Below are positions 21,456-29,524 of a stretch of 64,000 nucleotides of DNA, one piece after another. Numbering within the stretch: position 1 is the first letter of the stretch; the number at the start of each line of letters is the position of its first letter. The notes under the pieces are model-generated. The model made no database searches, had not been told where the DNA came from, and saw nothing but the letters and a program-made list of their open reading frames with translations. The position numbers were made by a program, and so were the translations under genes. Source of the stretch: Salinicola endophyticus (GTDB taxonomy: Bacteria > Pseudomonadota > Gammaproteobacteria > Pseudomonadales > Halomonadaceae); the NCBI RefSeq assembly GCF_040536835.1, contig NZ_CP159578.1, forward strand, positions 3,844,001 to 3,908,000, given 5' to 3'.

Positions 21456-21683
21456 ATGGAACACCGGATTTCATGCACCCGCTGCGGAAATACGCAAACC
21501 GCTTCTTCTGAATGTCATCAGGCCTGGGACGAAATCACCTGCATCGAGTGCGGTGACTTCATCGATACCTATGGGCACCAGCAGGAGATCGCAACCCCCA
21601 ACTACCTGCTGCACACCCTCAACCTGGCACGTTCGCTGTCGCTGCAGATGGCCCGCGCCGAACATCGGAGTGGCAGGACATGA
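21456..21683 (+). CDS. Small zinc-ribbon-like protein, 75 aa
   Basis: Tiny protein with two CxxC knuckles, CTRCGN (7-12) and CIECGD (~29-34), the spacing of a treble-clef or zinc-ribbon site, followed by a helical tail (NYLLHTLNLARSLSLQMARAEHR). A strong AAGGAGG lies eight bases before the ATG. Its stop overlaps the next start as ATGA, so the two small genes are co-translated. Such modules commonly bind RNA or protein partners; the function here is unknown. Confidence 0.7.
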   Translation: MEHRISCTRCGNTQTASSECHQAWDEITCIECGDFIDTYGHQQEIATPNYLLHTLNLARSLSLQMARAEHRSGRT

Positions 21684-21874
21684 TCACGGTCACGCTGGAT
21701 CTCACCTGCTCCATCTGCGGTCATCGACAGTTTCACCTGCCGATCAAGGCAGAAGAGGGTGCCAACGTCTGCTGCGCCAACTGCAGCGCCTTCAAATGCA
21801 AGGCGCTGGATCTGGAGCGAGCGCTGACAGCGATGCAGCGCTCGCCGGACAACCGCCAGCCCGCTGCTGCCTGA
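21680..21874 (+). CDS. Second small zinc-ribbon-like protein, 64 aa
   Basis: Begins inside the stop codon of the preceding gene (ATGA). It has CSICGH (10-15) and CCANCSAFKC (31-40), again two CxxC-type knuckles with a spare cysteine, then a short helix (ALDLERALTAMQRS). It resembles the first protein in layout but not closely in sequence, so it is either an old duplicate or a partner. A terminator follows at 21908-21937. Confidence 0.68.
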   Translation: MITVTLDLTCSICGHRQFHLPIKAEEGANVCCANCSAFKCKALDLERALTAMQRSPDNRQPAAA

Positions 21875-21907
21875 AGGCCACGCCGAGCGTGAACGGGGTA
21901 ATACCGA

Positions 21908-21937
21908 GAAGCCGCCTAACCTGGGCGGCTTCTTGTT
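21908..21937 (+). terminator. Terminator of the zinc-ribbon operon
   Basis: GAAGCCGCC (21908-21916) pairs with GGCGGCTTC (21924-21932), followed by TTGTT. Confidence 0.8.
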
Positions 21938-21992
21938 ATGGGGCCCTGTCTGCACGGCCCCCAGGGGTCACTCACTCCACGGAAGTCCAGCC

Positions 21993-22469
21993 ATGGCCGA
22001 TATCGAGCAGTTGAGAACCGGGATTCAGCAGGCGGTCGTCGAAAGCCAGCAGCGGCGCCTCGAATTCGAGCAGGGGCTCGAGGATCTACGCCTGCGCCTG
22101 GAGGCACTACAGCAGTGTGTCGCCGAGTGGATCGAGTCACTCGCCCTCGACGGGGTCGAGATCCACTACGCGGAGACGACCCAGACCCTGATCCGCTTCG
22201 AGGAGACCTATCAACTCACCCTGCGTGAGCAGACCGTCGCCATGGGCGCGTGCAAGCTGCACCTGAAACCCGAAGAGCAGTATCTCTCCGGCCATCGCGT
22301 ACTGCTCTACGCCTCCACCGACGAGGATGACATCAAGGAGGTGGTCGAAGCCGAGGGCGCTTACCGCTTCTCCGATCTGCAGTATGGCCAGCGCCGCGAT
22401 CTCTCCCAGTACGACACCCTCAGCGAAGAGGCCTTCTACCGCCTGCTCTACGGCTGGCTGAAAGCCTGA
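21993..22469 (+). CDS. Hypothetical coiled-coil protein, 158 aa
   Basis: Unrecognised protein from MADIEQLRTGIQQAVVESQQ. Residues ~1-45 are Gln/Glu/Leu/Arg-rich and helical, likely a coiled coil; the rest is mixed (VEIHYAETTQTLIRFEETYQ, EEQYLSGHRVLLYASTDEDD) and ends YRLLYGWLKA. The ATG at 21993 is chosen over 21933 because the extra N-terminus is Gly/Pro/His-rich and spans the terminator tail. The last ~8 codons are duplicated 6.76 kb away (29206-29287), marking this gene's 3' end as the left boundary of the foreign segment. Confidence 0.75.
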   Translation: MADIEQLRTGIQQAVVESQQRRLEFEQGLEDLRLRLEALQQCVAEWIESLALDGVEIHYAETTQTLIRFEETYQLTLREQTVAMGACKLHLKPEEQYLSGHRVLLYASTDEDDIKEVVEAEGAYRFSDLQYGQRRDLSQYDTLSEEAFYRLLYGWLKA

Positions 22470-22524
22470 ATCCCAGCCGCAGCGCGCCCAGCCTCAGCCC
22501 AGCGGACTGGTGCCAGCCACACGC
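22443..22524. repeat. Left direct repeat bounding the 22.5-29.2 kb island
   Basis: 82 bp matching 29206-29287; positions 22452-22524 (73 bp) are identical and one mismatch (C at 22451 versus T) lies in the outer part. It covers the 3' end of the coiled-coil gene (LLYGWLKA stop) and ~55 bp beyond. Confidence 0.9.
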
Positions 22525-22527
22525 CCA

Positions 22528-22565
22528 TCGGGGCGGCAAGCGTATCGTTACGCTTGCCGCCCCGA
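22528..22565. repeat. 17-bp perfect inverted repeat
   Basis: TCGGGGCGGCAAGCGTA (22528-22544) and its exact complement (22549-22565) around TCGT. A second imperfect hairpin follows, GAGCAGGCCTT with CAAGGCCCTGCTC (~22580-22611), a REP-like sequence. No T run follows the first stem. The pair lies between the left direct repeat and the SDR gene and may end transcription from both sides. Confidence 0.65.
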
Positions 22566-22620
22566 CTGCAACTTGGGTCGAGCAGGCCTTTTCGGCAAGC
22601 AAGGCCCTGCTCCCAAAGGG

Positions 22621-23436
22621 TTATTCCGCCGCGGCAGAAACCGGATACCAAGCTTCCCACTCGGCGATGCGCTGCTCATAGCTTTTCTTCACCATCCCCA
22701 GACCGAAGCTGCCGAGCATGAACCGCAGTGGGGGCTCGTCCGCATCGACCACCTTCAGAATGGCGTCGGCCGTCGCATTCGGATCGCCGCGCTTCATGCC
22801 GGATAGCGAGGCAACGAAATCGTCGCGAACGCCGTCATACGCGGCGATGCTGTCGGCACGGTGGGCCGATGGACCGGCCCAGTCGGTTGCATAGCCCGAC
22901 GGTTCGATCATCGTGACCTTGATGCCGAAATCCTTCACTTCCTGCACCAGGGCATCGTTGATTCCCTCCATCGCGAACTTGCTGGCATTATACACGCCCA
23001 CCGTCGGCAGGCTGACGAGACCGCCGATGCTGGTGACGGTCAGCAGATGGCCGCTCTTTTGTTCCCGCATGATCGGAAGCGCTGCCTGAAGCACCCAGAT
23101 GGCGCCGAAGACGTTCGTTTCAAACTGCGCGCGCGCTTCCTTCTCAGCGACTTCCTCGATGGTCCCGAACTGTCCGTAACCGGCATTATTGATGACGACG
23201 TCGATGCGGCCGAAATGCTCGTGACCCTGCTTCATCGCAGCGAATACAGCGTCCCGATCGTTGACGTCGAGGGCAAGCGGCAGAACCGCGTCACCGTAAG
23301 TGGCGGAAAGATCGGCGACATCGTCCAGCTTGCGTGCGGTTGCAACGACATGGTCGCCGCGCTTGAGCGCAGCTTCGCTCCAGATACGGCCGAAGCCGCG
23401 CGATGCGCCTGTTACAAACCAGATTTTCTTTGCCAT
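22621..23436 (-). CDS. Short-chain dehydrogenase/reductase
   Basis: Classical SDR, 271 residues. The N-terminal WFVTGASRGFG is the NAD(P) TGxxxGxG motif, VVINNAGYGQFG the NNAG motif, then a catalytic Ser in VTSIGG and YNASK (YxxxK). The start MAKKIWFVTG at 23436 is chosen; the frame runs further upstream but that part overlaps the promoter and TetR region. Divergent from the TetR gene, with the -10/-35 and an operator-like palindrome between them, so it is the probable TetR target. Substrate unknown. Codon use and resemblance suggest alphaproteobacterial origin (inference). Confidence 0.88.
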   Translation of the reverse strand: MAKKIWFVTGASRGFGRIWSEAALKRGDHVVATARKLDDVADLSATYGDAVLPLALDVNDRDAVFAAMKQGHEHFGRIDVVINNAGYGQFGTIEEVAEKEARAQFETNVFGAIWVLQAALPIMREQKSGHLLTVTSIGGLVSLPTVGVYNASKFAMEGINDALVQEVKDFGIKVTMIEPSGYATDWAGPSAHRADSIAAYDGVRDDFVASLSGMKRGDPNATADAILKVVDADEPPLRFMLGSFGLGMVKKSYEQRIAEWEAWYPVSAAAE

Positions 23437-23502
23437 GTTGTGCTCCGTGGATAGCTGGGTCGAGGGTGACCCGGGACAAGGATTTCCCCTCCCCGGTGGT
23501 AT

Positions 23503-23539
23503 ATATATAGACACTTTGACATTATTTGCAAATATGTCA
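23503..23539. promoter_or_regulatory. TetR-type operator overlapping the SDR promoter
   Basis: TGACAT (23517-23522) and ATGTCA (23534-23539) flank the inner palindrome ATTTGCAAAT (23524-23533). On the minus strand TTGCAA (23531-23526), a 17-bp spacer and ATATAT (23508-23503) form a promoter for the SDR gene, so a repressor bound here would block it. The TetR gene starts 17 bp to the right. Confidence 0.55.
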
Positions 23540-23556
23540 GGATCAATCGGCGAAAT

Positions 23557-24126
23557 ATGATGACCCAGACCAGCGAAACGACCCCGCCCTATACGGGCAA
23601 GCGCGAAGCAATCGTCGAAGCAGCAGCGATCGTCTTCGCACGATACGGATTTGCACGAACGTCGATGGCGGATCTCGCGCAGGCGGTCGGCATGTCGCGC
23701 ACGGCGCTCTATCCGCTCTTTCGCAACAAGAGAGACGTGTTCGATGCGGTCATCCGCCACGCAATCGCAAAAACGATAGCGGCGATCCGGCAGGAACTCG
23801 ACCAGCATGAAACCCTGGACGCCAAGCTGCGGTTCGCGTTGGTCGACTGGATCGTCCGCGGGTATGAGTTCGTCCATGCGATGCCGGACGCGCGCGACCT
23901 GTTCGATTTCAGCGTACCGGCGGTTCAGGAAGCCTATACCGCCATGGAGGCGCTGCTCGCGGACATCATGGCGGCGCATGTCAACCGGCCCGATATCGAC
24001 GTTCGGTTGCTGGCCCGTATCAAGACCGCAACCTTTCGATCGCTGAAGGAAATCGCCGTGGACACCGATGATCTGCGCCGGATGATCGATCTTGAGATTA
24101 CGCTGATTGTCGCATCGCTTCGATGA
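23557..24126 (+). CDS. TetR/AcrR-family transcriptional repressor
   Basis: 189 residues. The N-terminal HTH (residues ~15-62) reads REAIVEAAAIVFARYGFART then SMADLAQAVGMSRTALYPLF and RNKRDVFDAVI, a standard TetR domain; the remainder is a helical ligand-binding domain. It is divergent from the SDR gene with a palindromic site between. Likely autoregulated and controlling the SDR; the inducer is unknown. Confidence 0.88.
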   Translation: MMTQTSETTPPYTGKREAIVEAAAIVFARYGFARTSMADLAQAVGMSRTALYPLFRNKRDVFDAVIRHAIAKTIAAIRQELDQHETLDAKLRFALVDWIVRGYEFVHAMPDARDLFDFSVPAVQEAYTAMEALLADIMAAHVNRPDIDVRLLARIKTATFRSLKEIAVDTDDLRRMIDLEITLIVASLR

Positions 24127-24257
24127 TTGATTAGGCTAAGGAAGCTTTGATCAGAGCCAAAGGAACACGCCGTCAACAAGGTGTCACTGGCGGCGCGAAT
24201 GGCTTCTGAGGGGCAAGCCTCCGAACACGTCTTATGCGCCACGATGCTGAGCAGTGC

Positions 24258-24542
24258 CTAGCGATCCTTCACCTGATAATTGAGCGCTTTCCGATCCACG
24301 TTCATCGCGGTGGCGATTGATCGGATCGTCAGCAATTCGAGATCGAAAGCCTGTGCGGCCTCTATGATCTGCCCAAGGTCGAGCCGTCCTCGTTTGCCGC
24401 GCAACCGAACATTTTGCGGATGCCTCGGCGGAAAAAACTGACCTTCAGATACTATGCCAACGCCTGTCACAACTTCGCGATCAAAGCGATGATGTGCCAC
24501 GCCACCCCTTGCGCGCTTGACGGAATGCCCTACATCACCCAT
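24258..24542 (-). pseudogene. TetR-like HTH fragment
   Basis: Residues ~55-94 (GRLDLGQIIEAAQAFDLELL, then TIRSIATAMNVDRKALNYQV) match the N-terminal HTH of a TetR-class repressor, but the frame stops immediately afterwards (KDR*), so the ligand-binding domain is missing. The first ~50 codons have no family resemblance. The apparent start lies in the 36-bp palindrome at 24533-24568. Best read as a truncated regulator; 24127-24257 holds nothing else. Confidence 0.5.
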
Positions 24543-24568
24543 ATTCCCGAATGGGAATATGGGTGATG
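24533..24568. repeat. 36-bp palindrome upstream of the oxygenase gene
   Basis: CATCACCCATATTCCC (24533-24548) is followed by GAAT and its exact 16-base complement (24553-24568). Such long perfect symmetry between a broken TetR and the MpaB gene suggests a repressor operator or a recombination scar. Confidence 0.6.
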
Positions 24569-24688
24569 GGCAGCAGCCAAGACAGGACGATGCGCCGGCG
24601 TGGCAAGATCGCTCGAACCGCGCTTCGTCGGAGGATCGCGGGCCTGTGAGCGAGCGATTTGTAGGTAACCTTGCCAGAGGAACTTGAG

Positions 24689-25774
24689 ATGTCCGAACAA
24701 GATGCAGTGAGTTCGTCGGAAGATTTCGTCCTTACGGAAGAAAAGATGATGGGAAATCCGTCCCGATGGCGCAGGCTGGGGGTACCGGTTGCAGCTGGCC
24801 AGCGCAACCATGAAGACGGCACGCCGGACTATGGCCTGTTCGGCCCTTCCAGTGTCGTGTGGAAGGTTCTGTTGCATCCCGCCACCGTCATCTACCAGAC
24901 ACCGGCGCAATTCAGTATGCAGCTGATGTACAAGCCGGTGGTCGCCGGTGTCCGCGATGCCGATCCGCTTGCGACCCAGGTTCGCGCCGGGACATTGACC
25001 GCGTTCGATTCCTTCAACCGCTTTCAGCGCAATTCGGGTCTTCATGCGCCGATGTGGTTCGGTGATACGCGTACTGCCGAAACCATGTGGGCGCACCTGC
25101 ATGCGCTTCATGATCATGTAAAAGGCGGCATCATCGATGTCGGGCAACCGGAACTGGGCGAATACCACGCCGATGGCCCCCGTGACGTGATGTGGGCGGC
25201 CCTGACCGAGATGATGGGGATGCTGTGGACGTACGAACACTTCGCCTGGCATGGCGATTCCCCCCCGCAGCGGCTTCCGGATCATGAACGCGACCAGTAT
25301 GTCGCGGAATCGGCGGCATATCTGCGTCTTGTGGGAGCGCCGGAAGAGGAAATCCCTCAGACGATCGCGGAGGTTGATGCCCTTTTTGAAAAATATCAGG
25401 AGCTTTTCAAAAAGACGGACACGATGTATATCATGCCTGAATCCGGTAAGGACTTCGCCGTACTCACTCAGGAACAGATCAAGAAAAATTGGCACCCCAC
25501 CCAGCAGATGGCCGTCGATGTCTTGGACGAGTTCTTCAACAAGCCGACGAATTTGGTCATCGCCTCTTATCCAACTTATCTTCAGATTTGGGGAGCTGGC
25601 TGGGACGAAGCGAAAAGGGCGGAAGAGGCAGAGAATTTGAAGGCTGCGCTACCGGAAATCCGGGCCAGGCAGGAATCGCCAGATGTCGAGCGGCGCGCGA
25701 TCGATCTTTTCTGGGGCCCAGATGCTCGAGAGCTGATTGCGTCAGCGCGCGCACTCATGAAAGGGGTGCATTGA
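24689..25774 (+). CDS. MpaB/DUF2236-family oxygenase
   Basis: 361 residues from the ATG at 24689 (AGAGGAA upstream; a TTG six codons earlier is also possible). The N-terminal GLFGPSSVVWKVLLHPATV and the later MWAHLHALHDHVKG, VGAPEEEIPQT and central RDVMWAALTEMM correspond to the DUF2236 family, which includes heme-b oxygenases such as latex-clearing protein. In many members the central motif reads WVHAT with a heme-ligand His; here it is WAALT, so that His seems absent. A reductase gene follows 190 bp downstream. Substrate unknown; possibly an inactive or different-cofactor subgroup. Confidence 0.75.
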   Translation: MSEQDAVSSSEDFVLTEEKMMGNPSRWRRLGVPVAAGQRNHEDGTPDYGLFGPSSVVWKVLLHPATVIYQTPAQFSMQLMYKPVVAGVRDADPLATQVRAGTLTAFDSFNRFQRNSGLHAPMWFGDTRTAETMWAHLHALHDHVKGGIIDVGQPELGEYHADGPRDVMWAALTEMMGMLWTYEHFAWHGDSPPQRLPDHERDQYVAESAAYLRLVGAPEEEIPQTIAEVDALFEKYQELFKKTDTMYIMPESGKDFAVLTQEQIKKNWHPTQQMAVDVLDEFFNKPTNLVIASYPTYLQIWGAGWDEAKRAEEAENLKAALPEIRARQESPDVERRAIDLFWGPDARELIASARALMKGVH

Positions 25775-25964
25775 TTACTCAAGTCAATAGCGTGGAGATC
25801 GGGCCGCACCGGCTGCGACGATAGACTTATTTCGTTGCACCGTTGCCCGATACTTCATGAAGATGCGCATGTGGGGCGTTGACTGCTTTCCGCAGATGGT
25901 CGCAAGCAATCATCGCGAGTGGTGAATCGAGGTGCTCACATGAGCACACCATAGGAAAATCACG

Positions 25965-26990
25965 ATGTCTGAAATGGCAATGTCCAGCAGAAACATGGTA
26001 CTCACCCGTATCCCGGCGAAGATAACGCGACGTGACGAAATTGCCAGGAATGTATTGCTGATCGAGTTCAGTGCCGAATATCTTCCGCCTTGGACGCCCG
26101 GCGCGCATATCGACGTGGAGATTCCCGGCTGCGGATTGCGATCCTATTCGCTGATCGATGGCGATTATCAAAAGAAGTACCGGATCGCGGTAAAGATTCT
26201 CCAGGATCCGGGATCGGCCTCCTTATCCATTCGCGACCGTTTCCATGTGGGCACCGATGTCGACATCTATCCGGCGATCAACCGATTTCCGATCAAGCAG
26301 GCGTCGCACTATACCTTTCTGGCAGCCGGTATCGGGATTACGCCGATCCTCTCGATGCTTCGCGAACTCGATGGCAGCGACGCTGCGTGGAAATGCCATT
26401 ATTTCGTCCGAAGCCCTGATCAAATGCCCTTTATCGACGAACTTCGGACATTGGCAGACAAGGCAAATGCCGAATTGCACGTATATGTCAGCGGCGAAAC
26501 CGGCCGCCAGTCGCTTGCCGAGCTTTTCGAGCGTGAAGACAAGCTGGAAGCCGTATATGCGTGCGGTCCCACCGGTTTCATGAACGAGGCCGGGGACATC
26601 GTCTCGAAGCGAAAGGGGGTTCGGTTCTACATAGAGGACTTCGACGACCAGAGGACGGAAGTCGCTGCGGAGCATCCTGAACCCGTGTGTGAGGGCGAAA
26701 CCGCGGAACGGATCCGTCCGAATGCGGCTTTCGAGGTCGAATGTCGCGCTAGCGGGCACAGCTTCACCGTGGAACCGCATGAAACGATCCTCGACCATGT
26801 GCGGCAGATCCTCCCCGATTATCCCACTTCCTGCGAAGAGGGCGTGTGCGGAACCTGCGAGGTCGCGGTGCTCGGCGGAATACCGGCGCATCGCGATCAA
26901 TGGTACACGGACGAAGCGCGCGCAGATGGCGGACGGATGATGATCTGCGTGAGCAGATCAAAAACCAGAAAGATCGTTCTCGCTCTTTGA
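25965..26990 (+). CDS. VanB/phthalate dioxygenase reductase-like flavin [2Fe-2S] reductase
   Basis: 341 residues in the order flavin domain, NAD domain, C-terminal plant-type ferredoxin. LRSYSLID is the FMN-binding RxYS motif, AAGIGITPILSML the NAD loop, YACGPTGFM the C-terminal end of the reductase part, and CEEGVCGTCEV with a later Cys (MMICVS) the [2Fe-2S] ligands. Such enzymes pass electrons from NADH to an oxygenase, usually a Rieske protein, which is absent nearby; the only oxygenase here is the MpaB-family protein just upstream. The ATGs at 25965 and 25974 (MAMSS) are both possible. A spacer-like 100 residues between the NAD domain and ferredoxin look slightly long. Confidence 0.88.
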   Translation: MSEMAMSSRNMVLTRIPAKITRRDEIARNVLLIEFSAEYLPPWTPGAHIDVEIPGCGLRSYSLIDGDYQKKYRIAVKILQDPGSASLSIRDRFHVGTDVDIYPAINRFPIKQASHYTFLAAGIGITPILSMLRELDGSDAAWKCHYFVRSPDQMPFIDELRTLADKANAELHVYVSGETGRQSLAELFEREDKLEAVYACGPTGFMNEAGDIVSKRKGVRFYIEDFDDQRTEVAAEHPEPVCEGETAERIRPNAAFEVECRASGHSFTVEPHETILDHVRQILPDYPTSCEEGVCGTCEVAVLGGIPAHRDQWYTDEARADGGRMMICVSRSKTRKIVLAL

Positions 26991-27149
26991 CTGCCCGCCC
27001 CGCTCCCCGGCCTGCGCCTAGGGACATGGAGGTTTAGCCATGGCAATTGGCTTTAGCGATCGGCCGCGCCCGTCGAAAGTTCTTGTGCCGGGCGCGCCGC
27101 CAGTTCGAATGCTGCAACAGCCGATGTTGCACGTTTAAAGGAAGTATCG

Positions 27150-28874
27150 ATGACAACCGTAGCCGACCAAATAGTCGATACCCTCAAGGCCGCTGGGGTT
27201 AAGCGGATCTACGGCATCGTCGGCGACAGCCTCAATGGCTTCACCGACGCACTCCGTCGCAAGGGCGGCATCGACTGGCTGCATGTCCGTCACGAAGAAG
27301 TGGCCGCCTTCGCCGCCGCCGGCGAAGCCCACTCGACCGGCGAACTTGCGGTGTGCGCGGGTAGCTGTGGTCCGGGCAATCTCCACCTCATCAACGGCCT
27401 GTTCGACGCGCATCGCTCGCGCGTCCCGGTGCTCGCGATCGCCGCACAGATCCCGTCAGCCGAGATCGGTTCGGGCTATTTCCAGGAGACGCATCCGCAG
27501 GAGCTGTTCCGCGAATGCTCGGGCTACTGCGAACTCGTCTCCAGCCCGGACCAGATGCCGCGCGCGATAGAAATGGCGATCCGGCGGGCCGTCGCGGAGC
27601 GCTGTGTCTCGGTGCTGGTCATCCCTGGTGACGTTGCGCTGAATGAGATTTCGGTCGCGAGCGCGCCGCAGCCGCTGTCCCTGAAGCCGCGTAGGCCGAT
27701 CATCATTCCCCCCGAAGACGTGCTCGATCGTCTCGCGACCCTCCTCAACGAATCGCAGCGAGTGACCCTGCTCTGCGGCGGGGGCGTCGAGGGCGCGCAT
27801 GACGAGGTCGTTGCGCTAGCCGCAGCGCTCAAGGCGCCGATCGTCCACGCGTTGCGCGGCAAGGAGCATATCGAGTGGGACAATCCCTATGACGTCGGGA
27901 TGACCGGCCTCATCGGCTTCTCATCCGGCTACTATGCCATGGGCGCCTGCGATGCACTGCTGATGCTTGGGACCGATTTCCCCTACCGCCAGTTCTACCC
28001 GAAGGACGCGCGGATCGCGCAGATCGACATCCGGCCGGAATCGATCGGCCGCCGCACCTCGGTCGAGGAAGGCTTGATCGGTGACGTGAAGCATACGCTC
28101 GCCGCGTTGCTGCCGAAGATCGCCGAGAAGCGTGACGATCGGCATCTGCGCGCTTCCGTCGATCATTATACCGAGGCGCGCGCCGCCCTCGACAAGCTGG
28201 CCGAGGGGCGTCCGGGCGGGCGGCTCCATCCGCAGCACGTGGTTCGCGTGTTGAGTGAGATGGCAAGTGAAGATGCGGCATTCACGGCTGACGTCGGCCT
28301 GCCGACCGTGTGGAGCGCGCGCTATCTCACGATGGGCGGCAAGCGCCGGCTGATCGGATCTTTCTGGCACGGGTCGATGGCCAACGCGATGCCGCAGGCG
28401 ATCGGCATTCAGGCAGCGCATCCCGGGCGCCAGGTCATCTCGCTGTCGGGTGATGGCGGATTCACGATGTTAATGGGCGATTTGCTGTCGCTCAAGCAGC
28501 TAAAGCTGCCGGTGAAGATCGTCGTCTTCAACAATAACGCACTCGGCTTCATCGAGCTGGAGCAGAAGTCCTCGGGCTTCGTCGATTTCGGCACCGGATT
28601 CGACAATCCCGATTTCGCAGCGCTGGCTGAGGCGGTCGGGATCAAGGGCATCCGCGTCGAAGATCCCGCCGACATCGAGAGCAAAATCGCGGAGGCATTG
28701 GCCCATGACGGCCCCGTCCTGATCGATGCCGTCGTCGAACGCATGGAGTTGGCTATGCCGCCGAAGGTGACGACTGAGATGGCCAAGGGCTTCACTCTAT
28801 ACATGCTGAAGGCTGTGCTAAATGGACGCGGCGACGAGGTTGTTGAATTGGCCAAGGCAAACCTGCTGAGGTGA
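27150..28874 (+). CDS. poxB: Pyruvate dehydrogenase (quinone) / pyruvate oxidase
   Basis: 574-residue ThDP enzyme that oxidises pyruvate to acetate and CO2, passing electrons to ubiquinone through FAD at the membrane. Length equals E. coli PoxB. Visible: catalytic Glu in [14 protein letters not shown] (E50), the ThDP motif from [14 protein letters not shown] to [10 protein letters not shown], and the C-terminal [20 protein letters not shown] stretch (E. coli: SLYMLRAIISGRGDEVIEL), the lipid-activation helix. AAAGGAAG lies upstream of the ATG. Last intact gene of the island; sequence style differs from the Halomonas-type neighbours. Confidence 0.92.
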   Translation: MTTVADQIVDTLKAAGVKRIYGIVGDSLNGFTDALRRKGGIDWLHVRHEEVAAFAAAGEAHSTGELAVCAGSCGPGNLHLINGLFDAHRSRVPVLAIAAQIPSAEIGSGYFQETHPQELFRECSGYCELVSSPDQMPRAIEMAIRRAVAERCVSVLVIPGDVALNEISVASAPQPLSLKPRRPIIIPPEDVLDRLATLLNESQRVTLLCGGGVEGAHDEVVALAAALKAPIVHALRGKEHIEWDNPYDVGMTGLIGFSSGYYAMGACDALLMLGTDFPYRQFYPKDARIAQIDIRPESIGRRTSVEEGLIGDVKHTLAALLPKIAEKRDDRHLRASVDHYTEARAALDKLAEGRPGGRLHPQHVVRVLSEMASEDAAFTADVGLPTVWSARYLTMGGKRRLIGSFWHGSMANAMPQAIGIQAAHPGRQVISLSGDGGFTMLMGDLLSLKQLKLPVKIVVFNNNALGFIELEQKSSGFVDFGTGFDNPDFAALAEAVGIKGIRVEDPADIESKIAEALAHDGPVLIDAVVERMELAMPPKVTTEMAKGFTLYMLKAVLNGRGDEVVELAKANLLR

Positions 28875-29049
28875 CGCACGCAGCGGCGAGCGGCGCCGAT
28901 GAACGGCCGGTAGCATCTCCCGTTGCAGGTCACGTCACCGCCCGCAGTTCCATGGGCTCGAGCGGACGCCCGCTCGGCCGATTTCACCAGCTGCGCACGC
29001 TATTTGCTCGACGTCGACAATGCGGATCGCCTGTGGGAACGGGAGTGCG

Positions 29050-29159
29050 CCTGCTGGAATCCGTCTAGCTTGGGGTGTCCGGTCGCCCTACACGATCACG
29101 AACTGATGATCGAAACCGCACTGGCTGGTGTTGCGCTCGCGTCTGTATGGGCGGACTAA
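29050..29159 (+). pseudogene. LysR effector-domain fragment
   Basis: A frame reads VALHDHELMIETALAGVALA then SVWAD*, matching the LysR effector-domain segment (V..ND.ELM..AAL.GLGIAYVPE) and stopping there. No HTH is visible within 28875-29050. It is a leftover of a regulator at the island's right end; the rest of 28875-29205 holds nothing else convincing. Confidence 0.45.
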
Positions 29160-29205
29160 GCGCGGCAGCATGGCGAGAGCGGCGGCTGATTTCCTGCCTC
29201 GCCGA

Positions 29206-29287
29206 CTGCTCTATGGCTGGCTGAAAGCCTGAATCCCAGCCGCAGCGCGCCCAGCCTCAGCCCAGCGGACTGGTGCCAGCCACACGC
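29206..29287. repeat. Right direct repeat bounding the island
   Basis: Second copy of the 82-bp repeat at 22443-22524, with T at 29214 in place of C. It repeats the last codons of the coiled-coil gene without the rest of the gene. katG begins 237 bp further on. Confidence 0.9.
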
Positions 29288-29524
29288 TGTCGCTGGCGTG
29301 CGGTGGCATAGCGTCAGCCAAACGAGATGGTAGTCAGAAACTATCGTCAGCGTCACACGCCAGTCCCAAAGTTTACCTATGCTGAAGATTCGGCGACGAC
29401 GCCGAGACGCGAGCGGCTGGGCGCAGTGCCGCTCCGACGCTTTGCGATATCGTCTCGCCGCGTCGTCATCGCGGTGCCGGGAAGATATCGGAAGTCGACA
29501 CAGTAGCGTTTAAGGACGGACAGC

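Noticed and set aside
24530..25495. 321-codon minus-strand frame opposite the MpaB-family gene
   Set aside because: It starts or ends at the palindrome and is the complement of a gene with recognisable DUF2236 segments.
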